From JADJXV01 sp964527785 (GTDB taxonomy: Bacteria > Bacteroidota > Ignavibacteria > Kapaibacteriales > UBA961), in NCBI GenBank assembly GCA_964527785.1, contig CAZGNO010000068.1, forward strand, positions 1-19,553: 19,553 bases of DNA, written 5' to 3'. The notes beneath the pieces are model-generated. The model saw nothing but the letters and a program-made list of their open reading frames with translations, ran no database searches and was not told where the DNA came from. Below are positions 1 through 8,035 of the stretch, one piece after another. The position numbers and the translations under genes are program-made. Position 1 is the stretch's first letter. The number at the start of each line of letters is the position of its first letter.

Positions 1-90
1 GGATTCTTAGACCGAAGAATCTCCGCAAAGCACTACACGTAACGGTCTTAAACAGCACATGGAGATTCTTCAGGGCGTTCAGAATGACAG
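1..90. repeat. Dispersed palindromic repeat, copy 1 (left edge at or beyond window start)
   Basis: The arms GAAGAATCTCC (14-24) and GGAGATTCTTC (61-71) are a perfect 11-bp inverted repeat. A second, nested hairpin is formed by GATTCTT (2-8) and AAGAATC (15-21). The right end is CAGAATGACAG (80-90). The same left arm, right arm and right end recur at 19311-19415 around a centre with unrelated sequence, so the arms are conserved and the middle is free to vary. It sits between genes, just upstream of pyrF. There is no coding potential. It resembles REP/MITE-like intergenic repeats. Mobility is an inference that was not tested. Confidence 0.7.
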
Positions 91-173
91 GGCATATAAA
101 TTTAAAATAAATCTATCTTGCTTCTTAAATCGAATATTATTTCTAACAACTATAAAATCGAACCGGAAAGTGT

Positions 174-965
174 ATGACAATTCTCCAAAAACTGGAAGCA
201 ATTCAGCAAAAAAATAAATCTCGCTTGTGTGTGGGGTTGGATACTGAAATTTCAAAACTTCCTTATGTTCTTAAGAAAACACCGGAGAATATATTTACGT
301 TTAATAAGGCAATTATAGAAGCGACAAATGATTGTGTGTGTGCTTATAAAATCAATTTTGCTTTTTATGAGCAATATGGCAAAAAGGGAATGGATGCCCT
401 ACGAGAAACATTGCAATGTATTCCTGATGATATTATCACGATAGCCGATGCTAAGCGAGGTGATATCGGTAATACTTCAAGAGCGTATGCCGCAGCAATC
501 TTTGACGATATGAATTTCGATTCAATTACTGTGAGCCCGTATATGGGGAGAGACTCTGTAGAGCCGTTTCTGGAATACCAAAATAAGATAGTTTTTGTTC
601 TTGCCCTGACTTCCAATTCAGGTTCAGATGATTTTCAAAGATTGATTTCCGGCACGAAACCAATCTATCGTCATGTAGTTGAAACATCTCAAACTTGGAA
701 AAGTAATGCTGAGCTTGGTTTCGTTGTAGGAGCAACACACCCGGCAGAAGTAAGTGAAATAAGAACCTACGCACCTAATAACGTGTTCCTGATCCCGGGT
801 GTCGGTTCTCAAGGTGGCGATGCTGCTGCAACAATGAAGGCAAATGGCAAAGCTCCGGCAATTGTAAATGTCTCGCGAGCAGTTTTGTATGCTTCAAAAG
901 GTGAAGATTTTGCAGTAAAAGCACGTCAACAGGCAGTTTCCTTTCAATCGGAGATTGGAATGTGA
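174..965 (+). CDS. pyrF: Orotidine 5'-phosphate decarboxylase (type 2 PyrF)
   Basis: This cytoplasmic enzyme decarboxylates orotidine 5'-phosphate to UMP, the last step of de novo pyrimidine synthesis. The 263-residue protein fits the type 2 PyrF subfamily, which is longer than the E. coli-type enzyme. Visible motifs are the N-terminal substrate strand CVGLDTE (19-25), the catalytic DxKxxD block ADAKRGDIGNTS (91-102, with D92, K94 and D97), the phosphate loop PGVGSQGGD (208-216) and VNVSR (231-235). The ATG at 174 follows a purine-rich GGAAAG. The stop TGA overlaps the GTG start of the next gene (GTGA, 962-965), so the two are probably translationally coupled. No attenuator or pyrimidine-regulated leader is evident in the 83 bp after the upstream repeat. 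Nothing odd is seen in the protein. Confidence 0.96.
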   Translation: MTILQKLEAIQQKNKSRLCVGLDTEISKLPYVLKKTPENIFTFNKAIIEATNDCVCAYKINFAFYEQYGKKGMDALRETLQCIPDDIITIADAKRGDIGNTSRAYAAAIFDDMNFDSITVSPYMGRDSVEPFLEYQNKIVFVLALTSNSGSDDFQRLISGTKPIYRHVVETSQTWKSNAELGFVVGATHPAEVSEIRTYAPNNVFLIPGVGSQGGDAAATMKANGKAPAIVNVSRAVLYASKGEDFAVKARQQAVSFQSEIGM

Positions 966-2044
966 GTCATATCATAACAGATAGGATTAGTGAAATTACA
1001 CTTCAACGAGGTGTTCATGCCCTATTGAGCGAGCCGTCTCGTGTATGGCGAACGCAGAGCGGTAAGCAGCTTCAAGCATTATCTCCCGGACGCTTGAATG
1101 TACATGAAGGTGCTGATTTTCTCGATGTAGCTATTCTGCTTGACGGAGAAGTAATGATTGGTAATGCTGAATTTCACCGTAAAGCATCCGATTGGATTCT
1201 TCATCGCCATTCTGAAAGCCCACTATATGATAACCTTATGCTCCATTTAGTATTTGTACATGATATTAAGGGGACTTTTGCACGCGAAACACTCGTTCTT
1301 TCTTCAGAAGAGGTACTTGAATTTGTAAAAACAATTCGCTCTGATGCAGCTATTCCGCCTGACCGTGAGGTCATGGAAGATTTGCAAGATTATGCACTCC
1401 TTCGATTATTACGCAAATCCTCCGAAATGCAAATTCAGGTGAATAAAAGCGGTACTCTTGCAGCATTCATCGGTTCAATCAGGGATTTTCTTGCAAACTT
1501 CAAACAAAAGCGTCGGCGTCCGGTATATTCTGATGACAGACTTGATTATTTAGGTGAGCATATTGCAAATTCGCAAATAGTAGGGTTATTCGAACAAGCT
1601 GTATCAAACAAAACAGAAAAGAACTTTGCTCAAACGATGAAGCTACTGCTATCAAAAAAACTTGTAAATGAAGGGGCTGCATTGCGTCGGGAACTTGCGT
1701 TAAACTGTTTCCTTCCGGCAGTGATTACAGCTTCTGATGCAAATTTAAGAATTGAAGTTTTTGCTTGGTTTTGGTCTGCGAATGCACTTGGAAAATACGA
1801 TGTTTTAAAACGAAAATTTCCCAACCTTCCTCAGAAATTTCTCTGGCAGCAGCAGGGCTTTCTAGAGTATATACGTACAAATGGACTAAAAGGAATGATG
1901 TGCTCCGAAGCAATTAAAGGATATGGATTTGCTGAGACACTGAATTTCTATAGAACAGCAAGCCAGCCAATGAGCCGTGAAGTGAGTATACTATGGGAAC
2001 AAACCGGAAGCAGCGCGAACGGAGAATTTGATGAAATGGATTGA
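962..2044 (+). CDS. DUF2851 family protein
   Basis: The 360-residue protein has no known function. It is recognised by the conserved N-terminal DUF2851 block at about residues 46-100. That block has GADF (50-53), GN-E-H (68-72), SDW (76-78), the pair H81 and H83, and Y89-D-N followed by LH (94-95). The clustered E70, H72, D77, W78, H81, H83 and H95 suggest a metal or catalytic site, but this is inference only. The C-terminal two thirds are helical-looking and basic, with no signal peptide or membrane segment, so a cytoplasmic location is likely. It starts at GTG 962, overlapping the pyrF stop by 4 bp. Its own last 14 bp overlap the next gene. The family occurs mainly in Bacteroidota-related phyla. 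Linkage to pyrF does not by itself reveal a role. Confidence 0.85.
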   Translation: MSHIITDRISEITLQRGVHALLSEPSRVWRTQSGKQLQALSPGRLNVHEGADFLDVAILLDGEVMIGNAEFHRKASDWILHRHSESPLYDNLMLHLVFVHDIKGTFARETLVLSSEEVLEFVKTIRSDAAIPPDREVMEDLQDYALLRLLRKSSEMQIQVNKSGTLAAFIGSIRDFLANFKQKRRRPVYSDDRLDYLGEHIANSQIVGLFEQAVSNKTEKNFAQTMKLLLSKKLVNEGAALRRELALNCFLPAVITASDANLRIEVFAWFWSANALGKYDVLKRKFPNLPQKFLWQQQGFLEYIRTNGLKGMMCSEAIKGYGFAETLNFYRTASQPMSREVSILWEQTGSSANGEFDEMD

Positions 2045-3137
2045 AGAAGGCGTCCGTAAATTCGGTTATTTCATTTTTCGTATGATTTTGCGAAATAAGG
2101 AAGTACAGTTACCCTTGGATGCTTCGAAAATAAAGAAAATACTTATACTCCGATATGATGTATTGGGGGATATGATTGTTACAACACCTGTTTTCAATTT
2201 GCTCAAAGATAAAATACCTAATGTTGAAATCCATGTTGTTGCCAGTAAGCGCAATGTGGGGCTGCTTGCGCATGACAGCAGAGTAAGTAAAGTAATCTGC
2301 TACTATAATACTTTTGTTTCTTTGCTCAAAGTAAGGCGTGAAGCACGACGTGAAAACTATGATTTCATATTACCTTTGGTGTTTTATAAGACTACAAAAG
2401 CTGGCTTATGGGCAAATTGGGTCGGTAAAAAGAAATCAATTAAAATCGGATGGGTAAATCCTTGGCGTTCCAATTTCTATAGGCATTTGTTTAATGTTCA
2501 GATTCCATCTAATCCCACTGAAAAGTTTACGATGACAATGAGTGAGATTCAAGTAAACCTACTCTGTACGAGCTTTGGATGGGAATACAGTAAAGACTTG
2601 GTTAAATTAGGTATCCATTTGTCATCTGAAAATGAAGAGTTTGCCGATAAATATTTTAGTGAATTTAGTAGTAATTGTAAGGTAATTGTCAATATCTCTG
2701 CTCGTGAAAACCGAACGATGCCTGAGGAGAATTTGGTACAGTTAGTTCAATCAATGATTGAGGAATTCCCAAACATTCAACTGTTTATAAACGCTGTTCA
2801 GCAAGATTTCGAGAAGGCAATTCGTATTGCTTCTATCAGTAAGGAAAAAGTACATTTATTACCATTCTCATCTGATGTACTTAATTTATGTTCACTAATA
2901 AAAAAAGCAGATGCTGTTATTACACCTGATACGGCTATAGTACATATTGCAGCAGCGTTTAACGTTCCACTAGTAGCTATGTTCCCAAACTCAGAGCGCA
3001 TTTGTACAGAATGGGGACCTCAGCATGATAAAGCAATAATAGTTGTTCCTGATGGAGAAAAATTGGTTTCTGAAATCGAACCGTTTGAGATTATTAAAGC
3101 ATTTTCGAACCTAAGCAGAAAATTTAATTTAACATGA
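2031..3137 (+). CDS. Glycosyltransferase family 9 (heptosyltransferase-like) protein
   Basis: This is probably a cytoplasmic-face GT-B glycosyltransferase that adds a heptose or similar sugar to lipopolysaccharide core or another envelope glycan. The N-terminal GT9 motif is LRYDVLGDMIVTTPVFNLL (about residues 40-58), followed by the strand VEIHVVAS. The C-terminal nucleotide-sugar site is TPDTAIVHIAAAFNVPLVAMF (about 298-318), with the conserved D and H. The length of 368 aa is normal for the family. I start it at ATG 2031, which has GGAG 6 bp upstream. The TTG at 2028 is in frame but is a poorer start. It overlaps the DUF2851 gene by 14 bp. The acceptor and donor cannot be read from the sequence. 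A polymerase/ligase-like gene lies 3.2 kb downstream (6335), which fits an envelope glycan role. Confidence 0.9.
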   Translation: MKWIEEGVRKFGYFIFRMILRNKEVQLPLDASKIKKILILRYDVLGDMIVTTPVFNLLKDKIPNVEIHVVASKRNVGLLAHDSRVSKVICYYNTFVSLLKVRREARRENYDFILPLVFYKTTKAGLWANWVGKKKSIKIGWVNPWRSNFYRHLFNVQIPSNPTEKFTMTMSEIQVNLLCTSFGWEYSKDLVKLGIHLSSENEEFADKYFSEFSSNCKVIVNISARENRTMPEENLVQLVQSMIEEFPNIQLFINAVQQDFEKAIRIASISKEKVHLLPFSSDVLNLCSLIKKADAVITPDTAIVHIAAAFNVPLVAMFPNSERICTEWGPQHDKAIIVVPDGEKLVSEIEPFEIIKAFSNLSRKFNLT

Positions 3138-3204
3138 AATATAATGCATACCTGAAATTTGTTACGAGGGCAATCCCTAACTATTAACTACTTTAATTAT
3201 TTAT

Positions 3205-4215
3205 ATGAGCAAAAAAACAATCTTAATAACGGGCGCCAATGGTGAAATCGGACATACACTCCTCGAAGATTTATCACACCAGGGACATTCAGTCGTAGCA
3301 CTTGACCTCCATCCACTTTCGCCGGAACATGAGGCATTATGCGAAGAGGTGATTGTAGGGAATATTTTGGACGAGGATGTGATTCGCGCTGCTGAAAAAC
3401 ATGATATTCATGAAATTTATCATCTGGCAGCTTTACTTTCTACAAGTGCGGAACGTAATCCTGAGCTAGGTCATCGTGTTAATGTGGAGGGAACACTCAA
3501 TTTCTTGCAATTAGCATACCGATTGGGTAAACGCATGGATGAAGCAGTAAAATTCTTATTTCCAAGTACAATAGCAGTGTTTGGAATAGCGTCGCCCGAA
3601 GATAAAATGAGAATTGGAAAAGTAAGTGAAGACGATTGCCTTATGCCAATGACTATGTACGGCGTAAATAAACTCTATAATGAGCACTTAGGACGATATT
3701 ATTCAGAGCTGTACAAGCGCCTTTCACCGGAAAAAGAGGTTGGGTATATTGATTTTAGAGGCGTACGCTTTCCCGGTTTAATATCTGCTTTTACTGTTCC
3801 TACAGGCGGTACAAGTGATTATGCTCCTGAGATGATTCATGCTGCAGCACAGCATAAACCATATTCATGTTTTGTACGACCGGATGCACAGATTCCATTT
3901 ATGGCGATGCCCGACGGTGTTCGCGCATTAATGGAGCTAGCTGCTGCCCCTGCTCACAACCTAACCCGCAGGATATATAATATTGGTGCATTTGCACCAT
4001 CGGCAGCAGAAATAGCGGAGATAGTTCGAACTGCATTCCCTGATACTGAGATTACTTTCAATCCCGATGAAAAAAGACAGGGAATCATAGATTCGTGGCC
4101 TGCCGATGTAGATGATTCAGCCGCAAGAAACGATTGGGGATGGAAACCGAATTATGATCTTGAAAGAACATTTAGAGAATACTTGCTGCCAAACATAACA
4201 AAAATGTATTCTTGA
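3205..4215 (+). CDS. SDR-type L-threonine 3-dehydrogenase-like / NAD-dependent epimerase family protein
   Basis: This 336-residue extended short-chain dehydrogenase most likely oxidises L-threonine to 2-amino-3-ketobutyrate with NAD+. The Rossmann motif TGANGEIG is at 9-16, with an acidic residue ending the second strand (VALDLH, 31-36) that suggests NAD(H). The catalytic set is S121 (PSTIAVFG) and Y152/K156 (MYGVNK). The features that point to the SDR-type threonine dehydrogenase rather than a sugar epimerase are RFPGLIS (188-194), GTSDYAPEM (202-210), the PF-MAMPDGVRAL stretch (about 231-242), and near the C-terminus RQGIIDSWPADVDDSAARND followed by WGWKP. A simple UDP-sugar epimerase is the alternative. 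It begins 67 bp after the glycosyltransferase and ends 14 bp before the next gene, so it may head a new transcription unit or continue the first. Confidence 0.85.
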   Translation: MSKKTILITGANGEIGHTLLEDLSHQGHSVVALDLHPLSPEHEALCEEVIVGNILDEDVIRAAEKHDIHEIYHLAALLSTSAERNPELGHRVNVEGTLNFLQLAYRLGKRMDEAVKFLFPSTIAVFGIASPEDKMRIGKVSEDDCLMPMTMYGVNKLYNEHLGRYYSELYKRLSPEKEVGYIDFRGVRFPGLISAFTVPTGGTSDYAPEMIHAAAQHKPYSCFVRPDAQIPFMAMPDGVRALMELAAAPAHNLTRRIYNIGAFAPSAAEIAEIVRTAFPDTEITFNPDEKRQGIIDSWPADVDDSAARNDWGWKPNYDLERTFREYLLPNITKMYS

Positions 4216-4229
4216 ATTAATTAATCTAA

Positions 4230-6338
4230 ATGATTGATAATAAGTATAAATATACGAATAGTCTTATTGATGAGCAGTCACCATATTTACTTCAGCACGC
4301 CCACAATCCTGTCAACTGGCGGGCTTGGAATGATGAATCGTTTGCTATTGCCGAAAGGGAAGACAAACCGATTTTTCTTTCCATAGGATATGCTACGTGT
4401 CATTGGTGCCACGTTATGGAGTCGGAATCCTTCGAGGATGAAGAGGTTGCCGAGATATTAAACAATAGGTTTATCTCTATTAAACTTGACCGTGAAGAAC
4501 GACCTGATATTGACGCGGTTTATATGGAAGTATGTCAGGCAATGACCGGTCATGGCGGTTGGCCCCTCACAATATTGATGATGCCTAATAAAAAGCCATT
4601 TTTTGCAGGAACATATTTTCCAAAACGAAGTAATTTTGGTAGAGCAGGAATCATTGACATCCTTGAGAGGATAAGTTCTCTTTGGATAGAAAATCGTGAA
4701 AAAATAGAAGAATCAAGCACTTATATTTTTAACACACTTCAAGAAAAATCACAAGAAGATTTTTATACAGAATTATCTCCCGATATTCTCAATAAAACTG
4801 TAGATACTTTTGCTTCTAATTTTGATAGTCGCTTTGGAGGGTTCAGACAAAAACCTAAATTTCCAAGCCCTCATCAACTATGTTTTTTGATGAGAATGTT
4901 TCGTCGAACCGGCGATGCTTCAATACTTGAAATGGTAGTTACAACTCTCAATGGAATGAGAAAGGGCGGAATTTGGGATCATATCGGTTATGGGTTTCAT
5001 AGGTATAGTACTGATGAAGAGTGGTTGCTGCCGCACTTTGAGAAGATGCTTTATGACCAAGCATGGCTCGCTATTGCTTACACGGAGGCGTATCAATTGA
5101 CCCGCGACAATAACTTTCGACTTATTGCTGAGAATATATTAGAGTATGTAAAAGAAATACTGACTGCTCCGACTGGTGCATTCTACTCTGCTGAGGACGC
5201 TGACAGCGAAGGAAAAGAAGGGAAGTTTTATGTATGGCTTATCGAAGAAATTAAAGAATCACTTGCAAAAGAAGATGCAATCCTTTATGTAGATATTTAT
5301 GGAATTGAGAATGATGGAAATTTTCGTGATGAAGCATCAGGTGGTCAAGCAGGCGAGAATATTCCGCATCTTAAAATTTCTATAGAAGAATATGCAATCA
5401 AGAATAATATTTCTGTTGAATTATTGCAGAAAAAACTTGAGACAATAAGAGAAATTCTCCTTAAAAAGAGAAGAAAAAGGGTTCATCCATTTTTAGATGA
5501 TAAAATCCTTGCGGATTGGAATGGAATGATGATAGCTGCCTTTGCAAAAGCTGCAGCAGTTTTTCAAAAGCAGTCATATAATATGTACGCAGAAACGTCA
5601 TGGAGGTATATTAGCAAAAAAATGATTAATGATAACGGGCGGTTGTTGCATCGTGCCCGTAATGAAGAAACAGCAATCCCTGCTTTTTTGGATGATTATT
5701 CAGCACTTGCATTTGCGCTTTTTGAGCTGTATGAAACAACAGGTAATGATGAATATTTAAGTGAAAGTAAGCGACTTACAGAAGAGGCAAAAAAACTGTT
5801 TGAAGATGAAAACGGTGGATTCTTCCAATCGGAAATCCACAATGAAGCTACACCGTTCACAGGGCAAAAGCAGGTATATGATGGGGCAGTTCCATCCGGT
5901 AATTCTATGATGGTATATAACCTCATGCGACTTGGTACTGCTTTGCAACGAAATGATTTTATTGAGAGTGCTTTGAAAACTATTTATTCTTTCGGTCGGC
6001 AGGTAGCGCAATATCCAATGGGATTTACGTGGATGCTTTCTGCACTTGAATTTTTTACAGGAACAAGACAGGAAGTAATTGTTCGCGGGGAAAAAGATAA
6101 TCTATTTATTATGGAGGTCTCTAAACGGTTACGTCAAGAGTTCTTGCCCGGTTCTGTTATAATGTATGCTTATGGCAATACTTCACAACCTATTCCAATT
6201 TCAGTGTTAAATCAAGAAGATACGGTTGCGTCTGTATTTGTTTGTGAAAATTATCATTGTAAATTGCCAATGACTTCAATGGAGCAATTTGAAAATTTCA
6301 TTCAAAATGAAATCACCGTAAAAGGAAATGTAAAGTGA
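4230..6338 (+). CDS. DUF255 thioredoxin-like domain protein (SPATA20/YyaL type)
   Basis: This large protein (702 aa, usual for the family) has an N-terminal thioredoxin-like DUF255 domain and a C-terminal (alpha/alpha)6-barrel similar to N-acylglucosamine epimerases and glycosidases. The domain signature includes SPYLLQHAHNPVNW (17-30), the redox-like CHWCHVME (57-64), LDREERPDID (86-95) and GGWPLTILMMPNKKPFFAGTYF (109-130). The barrel shows the typical blocks GGIWDHIGYGFHRYSTD, PHFEKMLYDQAWL and FYSAEDADSEG. No signal peptide is present, so it is probably cytoplasmic. The biochemical function of the family is not settled, and a redox or sugar-related role is only suggested by the folds. It lies 14 bp after the dehydrogenase. 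Its stop overlaps the GTG start of the membrane protein downstream by 4 bp. Confidence 0.93.
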   Translation: MIDNKYKYTNSLIDEQSPYLLQHAHNPVNWRAWNDESFAIAEREDKPIFLSIGYATCHWCHVMESESFEDEEVAEILNNRFISIKLDREERPDIDAVYMEVCQAMTGHGGWPLTILMMPNKKPFFAGTYFPKRSNFGRAGIIDILERISSLWIENREKIEESSTYIFNTLQEKSQEDFYTELSPDILNKTVDTFASNFDSRFGGFRQKPKFPSPHQLCFLMRMFRRTGDASILEMVVTTLNGMRKGGIWDHIGYGFHRYSTDEEWLLPHFEKMLYDQAWLAIAYTEAYQLTRDNNFRLIAENILEYVKEILTAPTGAFYSAEDADSEGKEGKFYVWLIEEIKESLAKEDAILYVDIYGIENDGNFRDEASGGQAGENIPHLKISIEEYAIKNNISVELLQKKLETIREILLKKRRKRVHPFLDDKILADWNGMMIAAFAKAAAVFQKQSYNMYAETSWRYISKKMINDNGRLLHRARNEETAIPAFLDDYSALAFALFELYETTGNDEYLSESKRLTEEAKKLFEDENGGFFQSEIHNEATPFTGQKQVYDGAVPSGNSMMVYNLMRLGTALQRNDFIESALKTIYSFGRQVAQYPMGFTWMLSALEFFTGTRQEVIVRGEKDNLFIMEVSKRLRQEFLPGSVIMYAYGNTSQPIPISVLNQEDTVASVFVCENYHCKLPMTSMEQFENFIQNEITVKGNVK

Positions 6339-7774
6339 AATATGTATTAATGTTTATTTCGTTTTCATTGTTTCTGGGAATTTATCGGATTTTCAGTCTT
6401 AGTACGTATTCCGTAACTTGCTTTGATGTAGGGGTAGTCGCTTTTTATATACTTGCTCTCAAAAGAATTTTTTGGGATGGTGAAGTTCTTGAGTTTCCAA
6501 GAAGTATAGGTTTCTATTGTGTTTGTGCAATGGTTTTAGCAGTATTTCTATCTGCGTCAGCACCTATACTTGAGGGAGATGCTACGAAGCAGGTGCAGTT
6601 TTTGAAAACATCACTCCATTTTCTCTATTTGGTTATGTTCTCAATACTCTGTGCCGGTCTCAAAATCAGTTCGTTAGATTGGAAACGCACTGTTCAATTA
6701 ATTATGATATGTGCTATCGTGGTAAATATTTTTGGGATTTACCAGCTTCTTGCTCGTGCAATGGATTTGCCGCTTGCATGGCTAAACATTTCCGATATTA
6801 CATTGTCCTCAACAACGAGAGGTGTTTCTATAGAGGACATTCAGACGGATTCTGAAGGAATTACAAGGCAAATCAGCTTGAGTTACGGGAGTTTTTACAG
6901 AGCGACCTCAGTTTTTAGTGAACCATCTGCATTTGCAGGATTTTGTAATTTGATTTTAGTATGTCTGTTTGTACCAGTTATCCGTAATGGGAAACCTTTT
7001 GTAAATTCAAAAAATTTTAATATTATTCTGACTATCTTAACGGTTGTTTCGTTATTCCTTACATTTTCACTGACAGGTTTAGTGCTTTTTTTAGGGATTG
7101 TCGGATTTGCTTTCGTAACAGATAGATCCAAAAATATAATTAAGATTCTTAAAATTATTGGTCTTGTAGCTGTAGTGTTATTCATTACAGATTTAATAGT
7201 AGAAGCAGCTACCGGGATTAGTGTCGGTGGATTATTTACCCAAAGAGTAGGCGGAATAGTAAGTAAATATACAGGTGGCAGGATTGAAACAACCGGAGGT
7301 GAGTCATTCTTTACAAGGGTCGGTACATTGTCGAAAGCAGTTGAAATATGGCTGGTATATCCTGTAACAGGAATTGGTGCAGGATGCTACTTCACTTTTA
7401 TGAGATCAGCTGAATTTGGTTTTTCAGATTCAGGTGTATTCGCTGTTTTGGCTGAAACAGGGACTATTGGTGTATTGATTTTTATTGGAATATTTGCAGG
7501 ATTATACAGGGAATTCAAACGTTTCTTATTTACTGATCTTTATCAAAAACTACAGACGGATACGAAACTAATGGTCTTGTTTGCACTCTACAATCTACTT
7601 CTAAACTCAATTTCTTCCATTACTGCCAATACATTTGTTACTTCATATTTTTGGCTTGAAATTGGTCTAACTCTTACAATTATAGCTGTTGCATACAGAG
7701 AATGTTCATTGCCTATGTTTCGACTGCAAATTATGCGAACACCTCTAAAGACATTACTTTCCGGTGCAAAATAA
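6335..7774 (+). CDS. O-antigen polymerase/ligase-like (Wzy/WaaL family) membrane protein
   Basis: This 479-residue polytopic membrane protein has many hydrophobic segments through its length and a larger extracytoplasmic loop at about 300-340. The Wzy_C-like region carries the family pattern: FSEPSAFAGF (about 194-203), then RVGTLSKAVEIWLVYPVTGIGAGC and the following D-S-G-V-F-A-V-L-A-E-T-G-T-I-G-V-L stretch. Enzymes of this superfamily polymerise O-antigen or capsule repeats, or ligate glycans to lipid A core. Which one applies here cannot be decided by sequence reading. It starts at GTG 6335 inside the stop of the DUF255 gene (GTGA), with AAAGGAAA just upstream as ribosome binding site. No flippase or repeat-unit glycosyltransferase cluster is in the window, so it appears isolated from a full polysaccharide locus. 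Confidence 0.85.
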   Translation: MKYVLMFISFSLFLGIYRIFSLSTYSVTCFDVGVVAFYILALKRIFWDGEVLEFPRSIGFYCVCAMVLAVFLSASAPILEGDATKQVQFLKTSLHFLYLVMFSILCAGLKISSLDWKRTVQLIMICAIVVNIFGIYQLLARAMDLPLAWLNISDITLSSTTRGVSIEDIQTDSEGITRQISLSYGSFYRATSVFSEPSAFAGFCNLILVCLFVPVIRNGKPFVNSKNFNIILTILTVVSLFLTFSLTGLVLFLGIVGFAFVTDRSKNIIKILKIIGLVAVVLFITDLIVEAATGISVGGLFTQRVGGIVSKYTGGRIETTGGESFFTRVGTLSKAVEIWLVYPVTGIGAGCYFTFMRSAEFGFSDSGVFAVLAETGTIGVLIFIGIFAGLYREFKRFLFTDLYQKLQTDTKLMVLFALYNLLLNSISSITANTFVTSYFWLEIGLTLTIIAVAYRECSLPMFRLQIMRTPLKTLLSGAK

Positions 7775-8035
7775 AGCGTATAAATCAAACAGTGTTAAAG
7801 GTGGCTTCGACTTTAAGCATCTTCGTAAAAAAAACTACAAAAAGACAGAACAGCAAACGGAAATTCATCACTATAGTTCTGAATGGCAGAATTCTTATAT
7901 TAATTTTTTTTGTGATGGTACTTACGTGCTCTATCTAATTATTTGTAGATTGTTTTGTAGTAAAATGCTCATTGAATTGAGGTACGTGAGCATAAAGTAT
8001 GGTTATTAAATATTTATGTAGAAAAGAAATTCATT
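7775..8035. other. Intergenic gap with inverted repeat upstream of folD
   Basis: No convincing gene is seen in these 261 bp. Two short overlapping + strand reading frames (running to 7938 and 8009) lack ribosome binding sites and family similarity. An inverted repeat ATGCTCA (7965-7971) / TGAGCAT (7987-7993) with a 15-nt spacer lies 43 bp before the folD start. TATTTATG (8011-8018) resembles the TAnnTTTG element with one mismatch, but no TTG sits at the right distance. The gap probably separates two transcription units. No run of T follows the inverted repeat, so it is not a typical terminator and could be an operator or RNA structure. Confidence 0.4.

Noticed and set aside
2028..2030. TTG start for the GT9 gene
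   Set aside because: The adjacent ATG at 2031 has a well-placed GGAG and adds the same reading frame.
3134..3187. A 17-codon reading frame starting in the stop of the GT9 gene (ATGA overlap)
   Set aside because: It is too short, shows no hydrophobic or domain pattern, and occurs by chance easily in AT-rich DNA.
7702..8009. Two overlapping + strand frames of about 80 codons between the polymerase and folD
   Set aside because: They have no ribosome binding site, show low-complexity lysine and cysteine/tyrosine content, and look like read-through of non-coding DNA. One starts inside the polymerase gene.
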